From Parelaphostrongylus tenuis (lineage: Eukaryota > Nematoda > Chromadorea > Rhabditida > Metastrongylidae), in assembly GCA_019055375.1 (NCBI GenBank), contig JAHQIW010001431.1:51608-115607 (forward strand): 64,000 nt of DNA, in the 5' to 3' direction. Below, in pieces: positions 12,165-24,892 of the stretch. The notes under the pieces are model-generated. The model was not told the DNA's origin, did no database searches, and saw nothing but the letters and a program-made list of their open reading frames with translations. How positions within the stretch are numbered: position 1 is the first letter of the stretch; every line of letters starts with the position of its first letter. Position numbers and translations under genes: made by a program.

Positions 12165-12426
12165 TATTTTGAGCGTTTTGCCAGCCCTGTTATGGCACTT
12201 ATACAGTTTTAGACAGGCCTCTTTCTGCCTGAAACAGGGTTTTATCATTTGACATGCGGTGAATGTCATTCGATGTCGATTCCTTTATAAGTAGGATTCC
12301 ATCTCTTTGCAAGGGATCGGTTGAACCGAAAGGCACTGTACTACTGATGAGCCTGGAAAGACGTGACAAACTTGTCTAGTATCGTATAAGTGCCAAGTCA
12401 GACCTTAGAAGAGGCTCAAAACATGT
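12165..12426 (+). mobile_element. Small inverted-repeat element with hammerhead-like end (copy A)
   Basis: Ends are TTTTGAGC at 12167-12174 and GCTCAAAA near 12414-12421. The right part has the best hammerhead stem I in the window. GGCAC (12332-12336) and TACTA (12339-12343) precede an intact CTGATGA (12344-12350). After a variable part, GTC (12374-12376) is followed by TAGTA (12377-12381) and GTGCC (12390-12394). TACTA pairs with TAGTA and GGCAC pairs with GTGCC, with an internal loop between them, as in a type-I hammerhead. The GAAA core before stem III is not intact (ACAAAC), so activity is doubtful. The left end carries the inverted counterpart (GGCACTTATAC at 12195-12205). The middle shares a GATCGGTTGAACC-like block with copy C. 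Confidence 0.55.
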
Positions 12427-12950
12427 TACCATATAAACAGGTGAGACATAACAAAAAAAACTGTAAGTTGATGAAGATTAAGCTAGAAAAGATTTGTGGG
12501 AAAAATAAAGTGGAAGTAAAAAATAAGATAATTTAACAAACCTGATTTGTTGATGAATGGCCTTCGTGGGGTAACGTCTAACGACTATAAGATTCTAATA
12601 AGATATTAGATAAAATATTTGAATGACAAAAAACATAGAACCGCAAAGTAGAGCAATATTATAGGCAAAACAAGATAAGTCTCTCGATCACTTTTATGTT
12701 GCTAAAAGCTTGTGAAAATATCATATGTAAAGTAGTATAAAACTAACGATGGTGATAAAATTTGCTTGAAGTAGAAACGCTATGTAGTAGATGTCTGTTT
12801 CGTCAAAAAAATACTGCTTAAGCTTTTGAAGATCAAATCAATCGATCTAAACCGAATGGCAAAGAAATTTTATTGCAAACATTCATGGCCTGAAAGCAGC
12901 TCTTTTTGAAATTTCTTTTACACAGAAACTGATTATGGAATGAGATACAA
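12427..12950. other. AT-rich non-coding stretch
   Basis: Nothing recognisable between copy A of the hammerhead-like element and the exon-like stretch at 12.96-13.1 kb. Confidence 0.4.
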
Positions 12951-12954
12951 TCAC

Positions 12955-13108
12955 CTTGTACTCACTTGGATTCACATTGTGGTCGGAAACTGCTAATATG
13001 CGTCGAATTGCTTTAACGAGTTCATATTCAACGAGTTTTTCAAGTTGTTTAACATTTTGGTCGGGTCAAAAAACTGATTTCTCTTCTTTATCATTGAGCG
13101 AGCGGAAC
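12955..13108 (-). pseudogene. Exon-like stretch with one in-frame TGA
   Basis: On the minus strand an open stretch is very protein-like. It starts with FRSLNDKEEKSVF, is interrupted by TGA at 13066-13068, and continues QLEKLVEYELVKAIRRIL, then AVSDHNVNPSEYK, ending AAG at a GT donor (12954). A different frame just upstream (13110-13262) is also protein-like (VIKDNERRLIVARVT). I cannot name a family. It is either a decayed gene or an exon whose true acceptor I cannot place. Confidence 0.3.
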
Positions 13109-13269
13109 TCATTAGTAGTATTGAAGCGGTACAAGAACGAATGAAGATTTTAACGACTCGGTGAGTGAGGGAACTACCGTTGAATCCGGTAACCAGTGTT
13201 TGTTGTGTTTGCTTACTAGTAACTCGAGCAACAATTAGTCTTCTTTCATTATCTTTAATCACTTTAATA

Positions 13270-14574
13270 CAGCAAAACGACCATCATTCTTGATTAACGT
13301 TGCAGTTTGAGGACAGAAAAGTAAAAGTATTGGGACCAGTGTGATATTTGACTGGAGACCATGATTATTAATAAGTAAGTCATTATCCCTATTATCATTA
13401 AATGGCTGATTGTCGAATAAAGATGGTTCCCAAAAAAAATTTTTTACGATAATTTTCTAAATAGTGCTATTCGCCACTAAATAAGCAAGGCAAGTTCCGA
13501 CTATCTTTTAAAAGCTTTCTGGCAAAGAAAATATGTTTTTCAAAAAAAATAGCTAATTCAAGGTATTGGAAATAATATCAGTTTTCATGTTACCTATATA
13601 ATTAGAGCAGTCGTACTCTAAACGACCAATGTCTCCATCGAAATAATAATTATTCAAGTGCCTTTTAAACAATTGGCGATAAAATGACGTCTATGTCACT
13701 TAATTATAAGTTTCGTAGATTTCGGATTATCTGACACATTTTTATTGAAATGCCATTAATTTGAAAAAAATGTCTCGCTTATTGTGAAAAATGTCATCTC
13801 AAATAAGTTTATCACTTAGCTGAAAAAGATCCATTTAGCGGCTCGCGTGGGAAATCTTGAGCACTATGATTCGCGATCCTGATGGATTTATTCCTAAGCA
13901 TAAATATGCTATCACCATTTCTTGCATTATGCAAGAAACAAAATATAACTAGCTTATTACTTGATGTTGATCAGTTCCTGAGGAAACCGCAATGAATTCC
14001 AATGTAATCGTGACGTAAAAGAAATCGTTTAATAAACGGTTGGCTTACCAGTATAGCAGGATGGTACCGATGACCGCTTTGGATTGAATCACACCTCTAA
14101 TTATTGCGTTACACGCACCCCTATGCAAACACATTAATCATGTTGTACGAAGCATTTTCGTTATAAAGAAAAAAATTTATTTTCTAAGCATTCTGGAGAA
14201 AATGTTCTTAATGAATATGGTAAAGGAGTGATATGTTTCCTTAAAAGTCGTCTTCTGTTTTTTACACAATGACTAGATCTCAATTCAGCGATTTATGGTA
14301 GTGATCAGAATAACACTGCGCAACAGAAAAACACAAGAAAATCAAACGGGACAGAAAGAATATCACAAAACGAAAAAAAAATGAACAAGAAATAAAAAAA
14401 AAGAAGTGAAATATGACAAACAATGCACTCCGTCTCATTGGATTTCGTTTCTGCGTTAATGCTTAAGCCATCTACAGTAACAACACAGTGATTGAAAATT
14501 CAGAAAAAAATGAGGAAATAAAATGCACAATCAGAGAGAAAATAAAAAGTTGGGGCAGTTAAATGATGACGCCT

Positions 14575-14577
<3 letters not shown>
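13270..14577. other. AT-rich non-coding stretch
   Basis: No exon, repeat or RNA signal recognised. Confidence 0.4.

Positions 14578-14616
<39 letters not shown>
14578..14616. repeat. (AT)n microsatellite
   Basis: About 38 bases of uninterrupted AT dinucleotides, downstream of the minus-strand gene that ends at 14800. Confidence 0.9.
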
Positions 14617-14619
<3 letters not shown>

Positions 14620-14799
14620 TGTATAGTCAACGTATATAATTAGTTCTAGAGTGAACACGGACACCCAGTTTGTTTAAGAAACTCGGATAGAAGCTATATA
14701 AACATTCTTAAAAATTACAATTAGCACGTAAAAAACGAACGCTTCGTTCAATCACCTTTGATAATACTTAGTAAACTTTTTAGCTTCTTTCCTAGCTTT

Positions 14800-17700
14800 T
14801 TAATCGCATGACCTTGGATCTTCATAGTCTTCAAAGTCTGGATCAGAGTATTCCGTAAAGCGACTTGGTACAGGGCGATTTCTGAAATTTATAAAATAAG
14901 GAAGACCTTTTTGCCCAATCTTCATCAAGTGTGCTTCAGAGATAGAATTGCAGCTTGTGTAATGACTTAGAAGTGGCAGGCATAGAGGGTTAATACTGAT
15001 GAAATTTGCAGGAATCAAAGATCTTGATGATTCGAGCATGCTTGACATTTTACATGCATATCGTAAGTATTGGTCTAGTAGTTGTTGGGATGTTGTATAG
15101 TGCTTATATTTTGTCTATCACGATAAGGTTTTCACTCCGCTACTACATACATATCGGATGGTATCGATGACGATGACTTGTAAGCTCACATTCTTCCATA
15201 CTGTATATTCCGCATACGTCTGAACAGACACTGTATACACAACGATGCACGAACATAAAGAAACAGCACATTTGATTCGTAAATCAAAACCACAAAAAAA
15301 AGAAAAAGCGAAACCCCTCTCAGAAGCTGAGGTGACAAAGTATTTGAGATGAAATAAAAACTCACAACAATGTATGCCAGTTAGGTTTTTATAAACTAAA
15401 TTTATTCAAATCAATAATTTGATCTTTTGTCGAATTTTGTAGTGTACTTAAACACAAGCTCACTGACTACGGAAAAAAATCACTTTCACTTCTTACGAGG
15501 TCAAGCAAGCATGCTCAACCGAACGATGTTAGTAGGCTCGGAGCGACTTACAACGTCTAAACAGCATTTTGAAAGAATCAGCACCAACCTATTGATACTG
15601 TCAAGGCTTAACGGGTTACTGTCTCTCACTTGCTTCGCTAAACTTTCGAAACGTTGTTCCCAAAATTTAGGTGTACGTAAAGCGGCGCTCAAATATGATG
15701 TGCCATTTGTACGCCAATCTGGATCGCCCTAAACATTTCGAACATCTGCATCATATGTAAAACATGATGTGGACGCGAAAACTTCGCCAGCAACAATTCT
15801 AAACGAAACAATAAACGAAAATCATACCTTGGTAAACATATAACCTGACAGAGGTGCTGATCCTTTGGCGCTCACTTCGCCCAATAGTTTACTCTCCCAC
15901 ACTTGAGGACTAAACGATAGAAACTAAGTACCAAGCTTATTAACTTGAACTCCTTAGCAGAAAAACTATTATCCTGAAATTGTGTTTGGAGCTACACTAC
16001 GCTACTGCTCTGTGAAGTGGATGTACTGCATTTTGAATGGTATTGTACGAAACTCAACGTTCCGTGAAAAAGTTTGCAACCCCAACGGTGCCTCCAAAGA
16101 CGAGGAGAACGCCTTCAATATTTCTAAGACGTAAACGCTGCTACTAAGGGTAATGGCTATCCTCTCATCAGGAAATTGAAAACTGTGCGTCATGCCAGTA
16201 TATGTTCCCCTGGGTATAATCTACCAAGGAGCTCTTATGAGCCATAGATATGAACGGATAAACGCTACATTTATTCGATAATTGATGATATCACAAATGA
16301 TACACGTAATGTAATGTAATCATTAGCAATAGCTCAAGCAGGTCCTAATCGAAGGATCTTTGGCAATCAACCATGGAGAAGAAAATTTGGGTAAAACATC
16401 CTACGAATGAGACTTGTTCATGGAAAGTTTTTTCGGAATACGTCGGATACTTCCAAATATTAACAGGATGTCTTAAGGTTGACGATTAAATACAAAATTG
16501 AAAAAGATACCCTCTAGGAGTATATTTTCCTTCTGGTCGTCTGAATAGATCTACAGAATGTTGCAAGTCAAAATCAAAGTAGTCCGGATCATCTCGATTT
16601 GGACGCGAATAGTACGGTTTCGGGCAATACCTCTGGAAATGTTTGGAAGAAAAATCATTAGAATTCTTTTCTAACTGCAAATTATATTCTATGATTATTT
16701 CATATTCACAGAGAAGTCGTAGTCATCAAGCTCTGAAGCAGAGCCAGCGGACGGTGCTGGTGCATTGCGAAATTCCTTAGTGGTTATTGTTTTCGTTCGC
16801 AGCTTAAGTGGTGCAGTCTTCAGTAACTGAAAGTTTTACACTTTATTTTTAGAAAGTTCTTACAAAACCTATTCAACAACTTACTATAATTGGGTAACAT
16901 TCGAATATTAGTTGTCAATAGCCAATCAATAGATAATAGATCAAATACACTTCACACTATTCTAAGCGGTTAGTCGTGAGCGTCTGAACGTGACGTAGCA
17001 CTTACATCGCTTCCACATCATTTGCTCGTTGTTCATAACGTGATTCAACGCCTTGCGATACAGAAACCGCAGGAGCTGCATAGGGACCGGATCCACCTAA
17101 ATAGTGAGATTTTTTCAAGAAATGATAACCGAAATGTAGAAGTTATAATTAAATAATTCTCAAAACAATAAATGCTAACCAGCAAACAGGTGCCCCAACC
17201 GATGGTGATGGTACAAGAAACGTTCTATCGGCTAATGATGGCATCATTAAACTGCTATGCGACCTTAAGAGTCAACTTCTCAGCTCATTGACTAGGCTTA
17301 TACCGAGCAAGAAGGAAAGAGAGACAAAGAAAAAGAGAAATAAAGAAAAGAAAGATGATGCTCACCTGACACTAGGGATGAACCCAATGTTGGTGTCCAG
17401 ATTTCTAAATGGGCTATCGGCTCGACTTTGTCGCGTTCGAGCCAACGTTGACTGACGAAACTCTGCTTCGTCTCTACTTCTTTCTACAGATCGTTTTGCC
17501 TACAAAAATCCCTTAGTTTATCAGTTATATAGACATTTCTCCAATATTCATTCCAGCTGATAACAGGACTTAACAGCAAACCTTATTGTAGGATTCCTTG
17601 ACACTCTCTTGCCATGTCTTCCATGCTGGCTTCTTATCATCACACAGATGCTCTAGCCTGTCATCGAAGTCAATCCGCTTGAAACGTGGCGGTGTTATTG

Positions 17701-20700
17701 GAATTCTCGTCGTACTGGAATTCATCAACGTTTGTTTTCAAGTTGTTGATAGCATGATTGAAAGACGTTGAATTTCGTCTTATACAACATTCCCACACTT
17801 TATTCAATACTGTAAAAAATATTATATGGAAAAATTACCAAGAAAAAGTGTAACTAAACAGCGTAAGTAGCCTGTAAGACTGTCATGTCCTTGGAATGAT
17901 CTTAGAAAAGCAACACACGTTTTCAGAACGGAAGAGGAACTTGACAGGATTTTTTTATATACATTTTAGCTCATTTTAATAAGCTTTTTAAGCCTACAAA
18001 AACCATCTTTGCTGCTGAATGGTAATTTATCACCTCTCACAGTCTTTAATATTGTTATTTCATAACTACTCTTTTTTCATGTCAGCCGTGAAAAAGACAG
18101 TGAATGATTTAGTTATGTAGAACAATGTTACTTTTTCATATTATACACTTAGCAACTATAGCATTTCCTATGGAAAATCTTGATAACTCTTTCGCCGTAT
18201 TCCGTCTTTTCAGACACTCTCAGCTCAACTCTTTTCAATAACTTTATTTACCATTCACCAGTGATGAAATAAATGATTTTTTATCTAGCACTTATACCGT
18301 ATCTTCTTGGCATGCATACTTAACAATTCTCTTCAGTCAAGGGGAATTGCCAAAATTAACTACTGAAACCATGAATTAAGTATTTTCCTTATCAGAGTGT
18401 CGTTTTCAGAGGATTATTACTTGCATTGCTTGATAATCATACCACTGTCGCAGGATGGATTGTCCAGAGGAGAACGAATTTTTACTAACGGGCAATCATT
18501 ATTACTAATTGTTTCTGTATACTGCCCAATGAGGTTACTTTATTCGCGTGGTGACTCATTGGATTTCACTCGATGAGAGGCGAGATCCACATTGGAGGGT
18601 GTGCGAGCTGAGAAGTCTTAACTTGTAGTAGTCCTGCTCTGAAGAAGGTGTAGTTGCCGAAACAATGAGCGATGAAATTTATTTATAAAATCAGCCTGAT
18701 GCTTACTCATTAATCCAAAAATGGTATACTTCATAGCATGCGAAGATGGCAAAAAAGAGCTTGTTTGATTCTCAGTGATTTTTGAAAGGAAACGTATTCT
18801 TCTAAAATCTAGGTAAGTAAGAAATGATGATGAGTAGCTCTCGGATGATAAAATCGCATCACTTTGTGGTGGACGTATCGTTTTAAGACAACTACCATTT
18901 CTAGATTGTCAATATTTTAAGAAAAAAAGAAAGAAAGATGATATTAATGTCTAGATCTTCACAGTCTTCACTGTCTCACCTTCGAGACATTTTTCATTCT
19001 AACGCTGTAGATATTTTCTGAACATGTGCACTTAAAAATCTAGTCATAATTTATGCATAAATTAGTCGTAAAAAAAGATTATGTTCAAATCTGTAATCGT
19101 TATGAAAAAAATTTACAACATCATCGCTGCATAAGATCGCAGTCATTGTGAAGAGAAGTGGAGGATAAACCAGCACAACAAGAACACAAAAATTAATGAG
19201 CACAGATATTCATAACAAAGAAATAACCTTCTCGTGCTTTTTAATTTGTGGAAACGTCGTAATATTGTAAACAAATATTTTGATTTGATGATAAAAATAA
19301 CAAAATTACGCGCATTTCGAATGTTAAGATAAACAGCAGAAGGAGCGAAGCTTTTGACGCCGATCAATTCCTGAGGCTGAGGGATGCGTCATTCATTTAA
19401 CCACACTAAGCGTCATTAAAAGTTGGATCAAATGCATATCTGGTCTCATACAATGATTTGAAATGGTTTATTTATGCATCAAATCAGTGATGTGAGCCTC
19501 CCAGGCAAGTCTGATATCACGTTGCAGAACCAACAGAGATGCAAAGCTTCGTGAACGCTTGGCATGGAATGGATAGAGTCAAAGGCCGCGTGTACAAGAC
19601 CTCTAACCGCTGCGCTATACACGTTTATGAATTGTACACATCTTTCAGTTCCCACTGCACTCCTCACACAAGAATGATCATGATACTGAGATTTGCTCAG
19701 CTTTTGCATTTGGATTTTCCCTGTTAAAAAATATAACACTTTCTGCTCACTTGGTGTTAGTTCAGCAACGGATGTTCTTTTTACCACGGACACCCCTACT
19801 GAGAATGTTATAATGTTGAAATCTTCGGTGTCTTGAGAAGACAACCATCGAATTAATAATTATTTATTGAACTAGAATAAGCGTCAATCCGCAATAATAA
19901 CCAAGAATGACCTGGCATAGCTATCTAGACTCGAAGAAAAGACCTAACATATTTGTAGCGTGTCATGTAAGTGGAAAGTACGGCAATAGACACAGGTTCC
20001 CTTACGAATTAAGCATGCAAATACCAAGCAATCAATACTGTTCTTCAATAGTATAAACAGATGCAACGTTAAGATAGCGTATTATCCGGTGAGAAGACGA
20101 TTTACGACCTTGTGAATGGACTTTGCTGTCGTTGGCAGCCACTGCGGGTGTGAGAGGAAATAAAGCATTTTATGTCCTCTAGCACAGCAATGGAGAACAA
20201 ATATTTTAAGTCAAATTGCAGACTAAGCATTAGAGATTACTTTTTATCCGTACAACCTTTCGCGCGCAAACAACAACCGAAAAAAGTTTGATTTAGATAA
20301 AACATCAAACCTGTAGTCTGGCGATAACCCAGCTATTGGGCTAAGAGGCCTGCGAATTAGACTTAAAGCTTCCGTCGAAACTGTTGGAGAGGCTGATGAT
20401 TTCAGATCGAGTAGATGCATTGATTCTTCAATCAAGCTGGATGACGGTTTCGATAATCCTCCCTGAATTCTATTTCTATAAAACTTTCATTGACGCACAA
20501 ATCTACTGAATGGATCTTGAAAAATGGAGAAGAAGAGTATTGTTGCCTTAAATGAAAAGATATACGTATTTTATCTCCGAAAAAGGATGTTAGAAAGTAA
20601 AAGTATACTTGAATAGAAGATCTTTCCTTCAAAAACACGTGAAACAATCATTATTTGAGGTTATGAATATGTTTTGAGATCATGGAGTTCACCTAATGTT

Positions 20701-20816
20701 ACATAGCACTTTTTGAATGTTATTACCTGTGAAAGTAATGACATGGAGTTGACGATGCCCTCATTGAGTTTTGCTTTGTCAATCTGATCCTCCTTCTCCT
20801 CCTCGGCATCGGCCAT
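14800..20816 (-). CDS. Multi-exon gene for a largely disordered protein, family not recognised
   Basis: Minus-strand exons, in order: 20816-20727 (MADAEEEKEDQIDKAKLNEG...), 20462-20311, 17714-17582, 17499-17366, 17263 (or 17251)-17180, 16826-16710, 16632-16511, 15909-15828, 15728-15552, 15230-15190 and 14881-14800 (ends DYEDPRSCD, stop). GT-AG junctions keep phase throughout except between 17180 and 16826. There an 91-base GT-AG candidate exon (17096-17006) has the right length but stops in the required frame. The protein is rich in S, P, R, D and Y. Local features are an acidic start, a basic TPPRFKRIDFDD segment, a YSRPNRDDPDYFDFD segment, and one helical region (SLDSINRLVLILSKCC). No signal peptide or membrane segment is seen. 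ATG 17725 in exon 3 is an alternative start in the same frame. An acceptor (TTCGCAG) 12 bases before ATG 20816 could receive a spliced leader. Function unknown. Confidence 0.65.
18284..18720 (+). repeat. Penelope-tail-like sequence with CTGAAGA...GAAAC motif
   Basis: At 18639-18663 the sequence reads CTGAAGA, a short GGTG...GCC stretch that can form stem II with G-U pairs, and GAAAC. This matches the hammerhead core CUGANGA...GAAA. The same motif recurs at 34.0, 46.9, 48.2 and 57.7 kb. It lies in a 2.6-kb intron of the minus-strand gene. No RT or GIY-YIG coding remains here. Confidence 0.35.
19362..19622 (-). repeat. tRNA-derived SINE, family S1, diverged copy
   Basis: The plus strand starts GATCAATTCCTGAGG, continues ATCAGTGATG and CTCCCAGGCAAGTCTGA, and ends CTCTAACCGCTGCGCTA. 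The order is as in the other S1 copies. The tRNA-like head therefore reads on the minus strand. It sits in an intron of the 14.8-20.8 kb gene. Confidence 0.6.
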
Positions 20817-20867
20817 CGTGTGAATTACCTGCGAACACGATAACAATGAATCATTTTCAAAACACAT

Positions 20868-23800
20868 TTCACAAGGGGTGCATCGCTAATAGTAATGGCA
20901 TTTACGTCTTTTATTGAACAAATTCCAATAAATATAGGTTAACGGAAGTATATGTTGGTTCAGTATAGCAATATAAGCACTCTTGTAAAACACAGATTCC
21001 ATAGCAGAAGCGGAAGTAGTAAAAAAAAGTAAACAAGCTCAAGCTACTTTGTACCCAATAAGGAGTAAAGAGCGCTGGAAGCAGCTCACTACGCTGCTTA
21101 AAGCTAAGAAATATGTGACGAACATGCTTTTTGCCTTGCTTTAGAATGCTATGTAGTCATGAATATGAGAAGAGTCGTAACGGTCTCCTGTCGAGCACAT
21201 TTATTCTCAGATGTCAGTCGAAAAAATATAGATAAAATAAAATTTGAAAATTGCTGCAGAAGTGGAACAGTAGTACTGAACGCTTCAATCCAGTTGGAAT
21301 GTGAAGAAACTATTTGAGTGTGAAGTAAAAGAAAGGAGATCGTCCTTAAGAAAATAGTGCTTTGCTTTTCTTACAAGCACGAGTTGATCGTTTCTTGAAT
21401 GCATTACGATGTGCGAGAAAAAAGTGGATTGTGTACAACCAATGAAAACGTTCTATGTGATGATTCTTTTTCCATTAAACGCGTTTTACAACAAAGATTA
21501 AGCACGGAAAAAGTTGCCGGAAGGACATATGTCTTAAAGGAAGTCTATGCCACTGTATTCAACTGCCGTTAAGCCGGCACGCACTAGAACTGCTCAACTC
21601 TGGTTGAGCCATTAAGGCAAGGGAGAGTCATCAGATAGTCGACCAAGCTTGTAAAGATTCGCAAAATCCGCGATTGGGATTGTGATCACCGGAAAAGGAC
21701 ACTGGAACGCTCACAAGGTATGGGTTAACCGGAGGACGAAATTTCCTGTATAGTCATTGCACCTCTCACCTGCTGAGCGTCTTTTCTATAAACATCTTGG
21801 AAACAACTTCATGAGAGAAACTTCATCAACAATACCATTGTTCAGAATTTCTTCGAAATACTAGCCGCATCAAAAAATATTTAAATATTTATAATGGTGC
21901 TTGTTCCAAAGAATTAATTTTACTATAATGTGCAAGCATGCGCATTGGAAGCCAAGGAGGAAAATTGACGTTAATCTTCAGACAACTTAGAAAGTAGAGA
22001 TATTACAGCTGTATGGAACACTAATGAACGTGTAAAATCAATGGACAAGAGAAAACTTGGTAGTGAGATGAGTGAAAACACTGACGGATTTGTAAAACAA
22101 CAAAGAGACCTTGGTGAATCACTATCACTTTGGAAATGTTTGAGGATGGACCTAGTATCTTCACTCATTTTGTGTATGAATAGCTGAATTTTCCTATGAA
22201 CGAGATGCGAATTCTCCCAAAACAAACAATGATGAGAGCAAATAGAAAATAAAAAGAGTTGCGACTATTGCTAATAGGCGGCAAAAATGCTAGCTAACTA
22301 GTAATCTATGATGCTGTAGTTGATCAATCTATTCACGTCAATGACAGATTTCTTCCATTTTCGCGTTTATTCTTTTGTAATCATATTGAATATTGCTAGA
22401 ATGGATCAATAATGAAGATGTCGTAATATAAGATATGTACAATAGTGTAGAAATGAGATAGTGTTTGAGTGGAAAACGTACGAACCGCGTGGGGGTGTGT
22501 TGTGCGACGCTCATTCCCCGAGCACTGTGTAAAAGTGATGAGGGTTCGGAATCCGTTAGGAGGGGGAAAACAGGAGAGCCAACCGACGACTGGACAGGTT
22601 TGTTGAGAGCTCTCTCTGACTCTGGCGATCCCGAATCCAACGTCATAGCTCATCATTAGTTTGCCGATGTCATGTTAAGTCATCAGAAAAACTCAGACAT
22701 TACACAAAAGTTCTCTTACTACAAAAAGTATTGCCATCGTGGACTACTAATTCATATTCCAAGTTTCGTACCAGCAAATCTGAACTCAGCGTACTGCACT
22801 ACTTTTCAGGACCGTAGACTGTTCCAGCCATTAACATATCGAAAATCACCTTGGATAACGATCTGACCCGCTAAAAAATGTGTTGCGAAAATTTTATACA
22901 ATTCTCATAACTATAATAATATATATTTGCTATTCTTTTTCCTGAATACAACTTGTGCGACGTTGGTAATTCTCTTTTCAACATCGGTGTCTTACATTTG
23001 ACGATTTTGTCTTTCTCAGAGTCTACATGGCGAACTATAATTTCTACTGACATATGACTTCAAGAAAGACGACATTTCCGCAATATAAGCCACTAACGTT
23101 TGGAAGAGAAATACCAACCTTACGAAAGTTTTATTTAAAAAAAGGCTTTAAAAAAAAGGCGGCTTGTAAGTCTTTTCTCATCATCCATGTCAAGGATTGG
23201 TTGGAGTCGGATTTTTTTTGTTCTCATAACAATTACGAAATTAGTACAATAATGATTGCTCAATATTTTCTATTATATAAAGTCCACACGAATAGTGCGA
23301 TACAAGAAAGGCTAAGAAGTCCCGTATTTTTGTGTCATCATGAACGCGAACCGACACTATATCTTTCTGGGACGACGCAACATCGGCGCGACATGACCGA
23401 GGCGGTGGCTCTGTCCTCTCAGCCATGTTATAGCCTATTCGGTAGCTGTCACCAAATACTCGCTACGAATTTAACTCAGAGAGCACAGGTTAGCACTGAG
23501 CCCGATTATGCTGATGCCGTAGCGTAAAGCGATTTTGACTTTTTAATCACTGCTTGCATTCGTTTTTAATCGTTGAGTGCGATGTAATTCCAACTACAAG
23601 AATCTGAAATACAAAAAAAAAATGCTGGAACCTGATGTTTTTGTGTGATTAACTCAAACTGCCATACATTTCGTGCAACAACACTTTGTTCGCAAATTTC
23701 GATTTGTGAAAAAAATGTCTTCAAAAGATCAGTCTATGCAATAAGTGCCCATAGACTTCATTTTGAAAAATACAATGAAACATTAAAAGACGAGTATTTG

Positions 23801-24280
23801 TAAAATAGAACTCTTCCTTCTGTTAGGAAAAAAATGGGAGCGTCCCATTTCACGTATTTTGAAGACCTAATGAGTCTGAATGAATTCGTGGGAGCTTTGA
23901 AGAAGAGATTGCATAGGTAAACATCTTCTGAAACACTTGGAACAGTCATCGCTGTAGTTCACTTTTCATGAGTACTGGCATCGATATTATTATGGGTGTG
24001 GAGGTAACGACATAAATTTCAGGTTTATCGCGATTACAAGGTTCCTCAGTCCAGAAAAAAGTTCATGATTGGTGATTTCGCTGGAACAAACCTATTTGGA
24101 CAATCATCACAACCAAACAGAAACAGTTTTTATAGATTTCTATTTTATAGAATAACAACAGGAGTTATGGATTGGAAACGCCTTGACGTTGTTAACCCCC
24201 CGAAACCTGAGGAAAAGCACAAAAAGAATGAACTAACGTCAATTCAACTAGCATTGTTATTGAGGGTGATATTAGCATAC
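20868..24280. other. 3.4 kb without a supported gene
   Basis: A 157-codon frame (23054-23527, +) and overlapping frames around 22.34-22.66 kb exist. They have no recognisable domain and no supporting splice pattern. The 22.48-22.65 and 23.35-23.53 kb parts are GC-richer than their surroundings, which may mark old repeats. A hairpin with a seven-base-pair stem, GCTCAAC/GTTGAGC, lies near 21.59 kb. No function is proposed. Confidence 0.35.
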
Positions 24281-24439
24281 CAGGTTAAGGCGTAGAGTAA
24301 GTAACATCCGGGTTGAATGTAGTCGTCAGAATCGCACCAAAGCAACATATACATAAAGACCTAAAGAGAATCCTCCTTGGAATACACACGTCATTCAAAA
24401 CACTTTCACTTCCCATACGACAAACTTTGCACTTGCTGT

Positions 24440-24665
24440 GAATCTGCGGGTCAAAATTCGATACTTTTGACACTTTATTGCCTGTTCCAGAGTGTTCCCC
24501 TTTCACTGTGCAAATGCCACTACTTCTGACATTCAATCCTTTTTTTTTGCTTTCGTCTTGAACGTCAAAGGATAATTGTTGAGCGAATTTTCTTGCAATT
24601 TCGAGGGTAACCGCTGTGGCGTTCCATAGGGCCATTCGTTGTTGGCTGCACGAGAGTGATGGGGA
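24440..24665 (-). repeat. Short interspersed repeat family X, copy 1
   Basis: Read on the minus strand it runs CAGCCAACAACGAA, CCACAGCGGTTACCCTCGA, CTCAACAATTATC and CAGAAGTAGTGG, then GCACAGTGAAAGG. The copies at 31392-31640, 41548-41765 and 50640-50850 have the same order of blocks. The frame LEIARKFAQQLSFDV in this copy aligns with LEIARRRTQQLFCDV in the 31.4-kb copy. A protein-coding ancestor is therefore possible. Confidence 0.6.
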
Positions 24666-24892
24666 ATGAGGTTTGGCCCTACGCGCGCCGCAACGAGCAT
24701 CACCCGGTGCTCCTACAAATTTAGGGAGATCTAGTAAAAAATTACGGAAATAGAAAAAGTGGCGTACCTTAACTTATTGGCAAGATTGGTGGGGCAAAAG
24801 ATTACGTCACTGATTTCAGATATGTGATCAACAAGGAATCTTTTTACTTTAAACCGATTCTATGGGTGAATGTTATTGTTACAACTACTAGT

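Noticed and set aside
22338..22656. Overlapping GC-richer frames on both strands
   Set aside because: Three frames are open at once, as expected from composition; no domain in any.
23054..23527. 157-codon open frame
   Set aside because: No recognisable domain, low-complexity lysine-rich middle, no flanking exon signals; kept only as a remark.
24285..24635. 116-codon minus-strand frame as a host gene
   Set aside because: Coincides with interspersed repeat family X, which has three other copies here.
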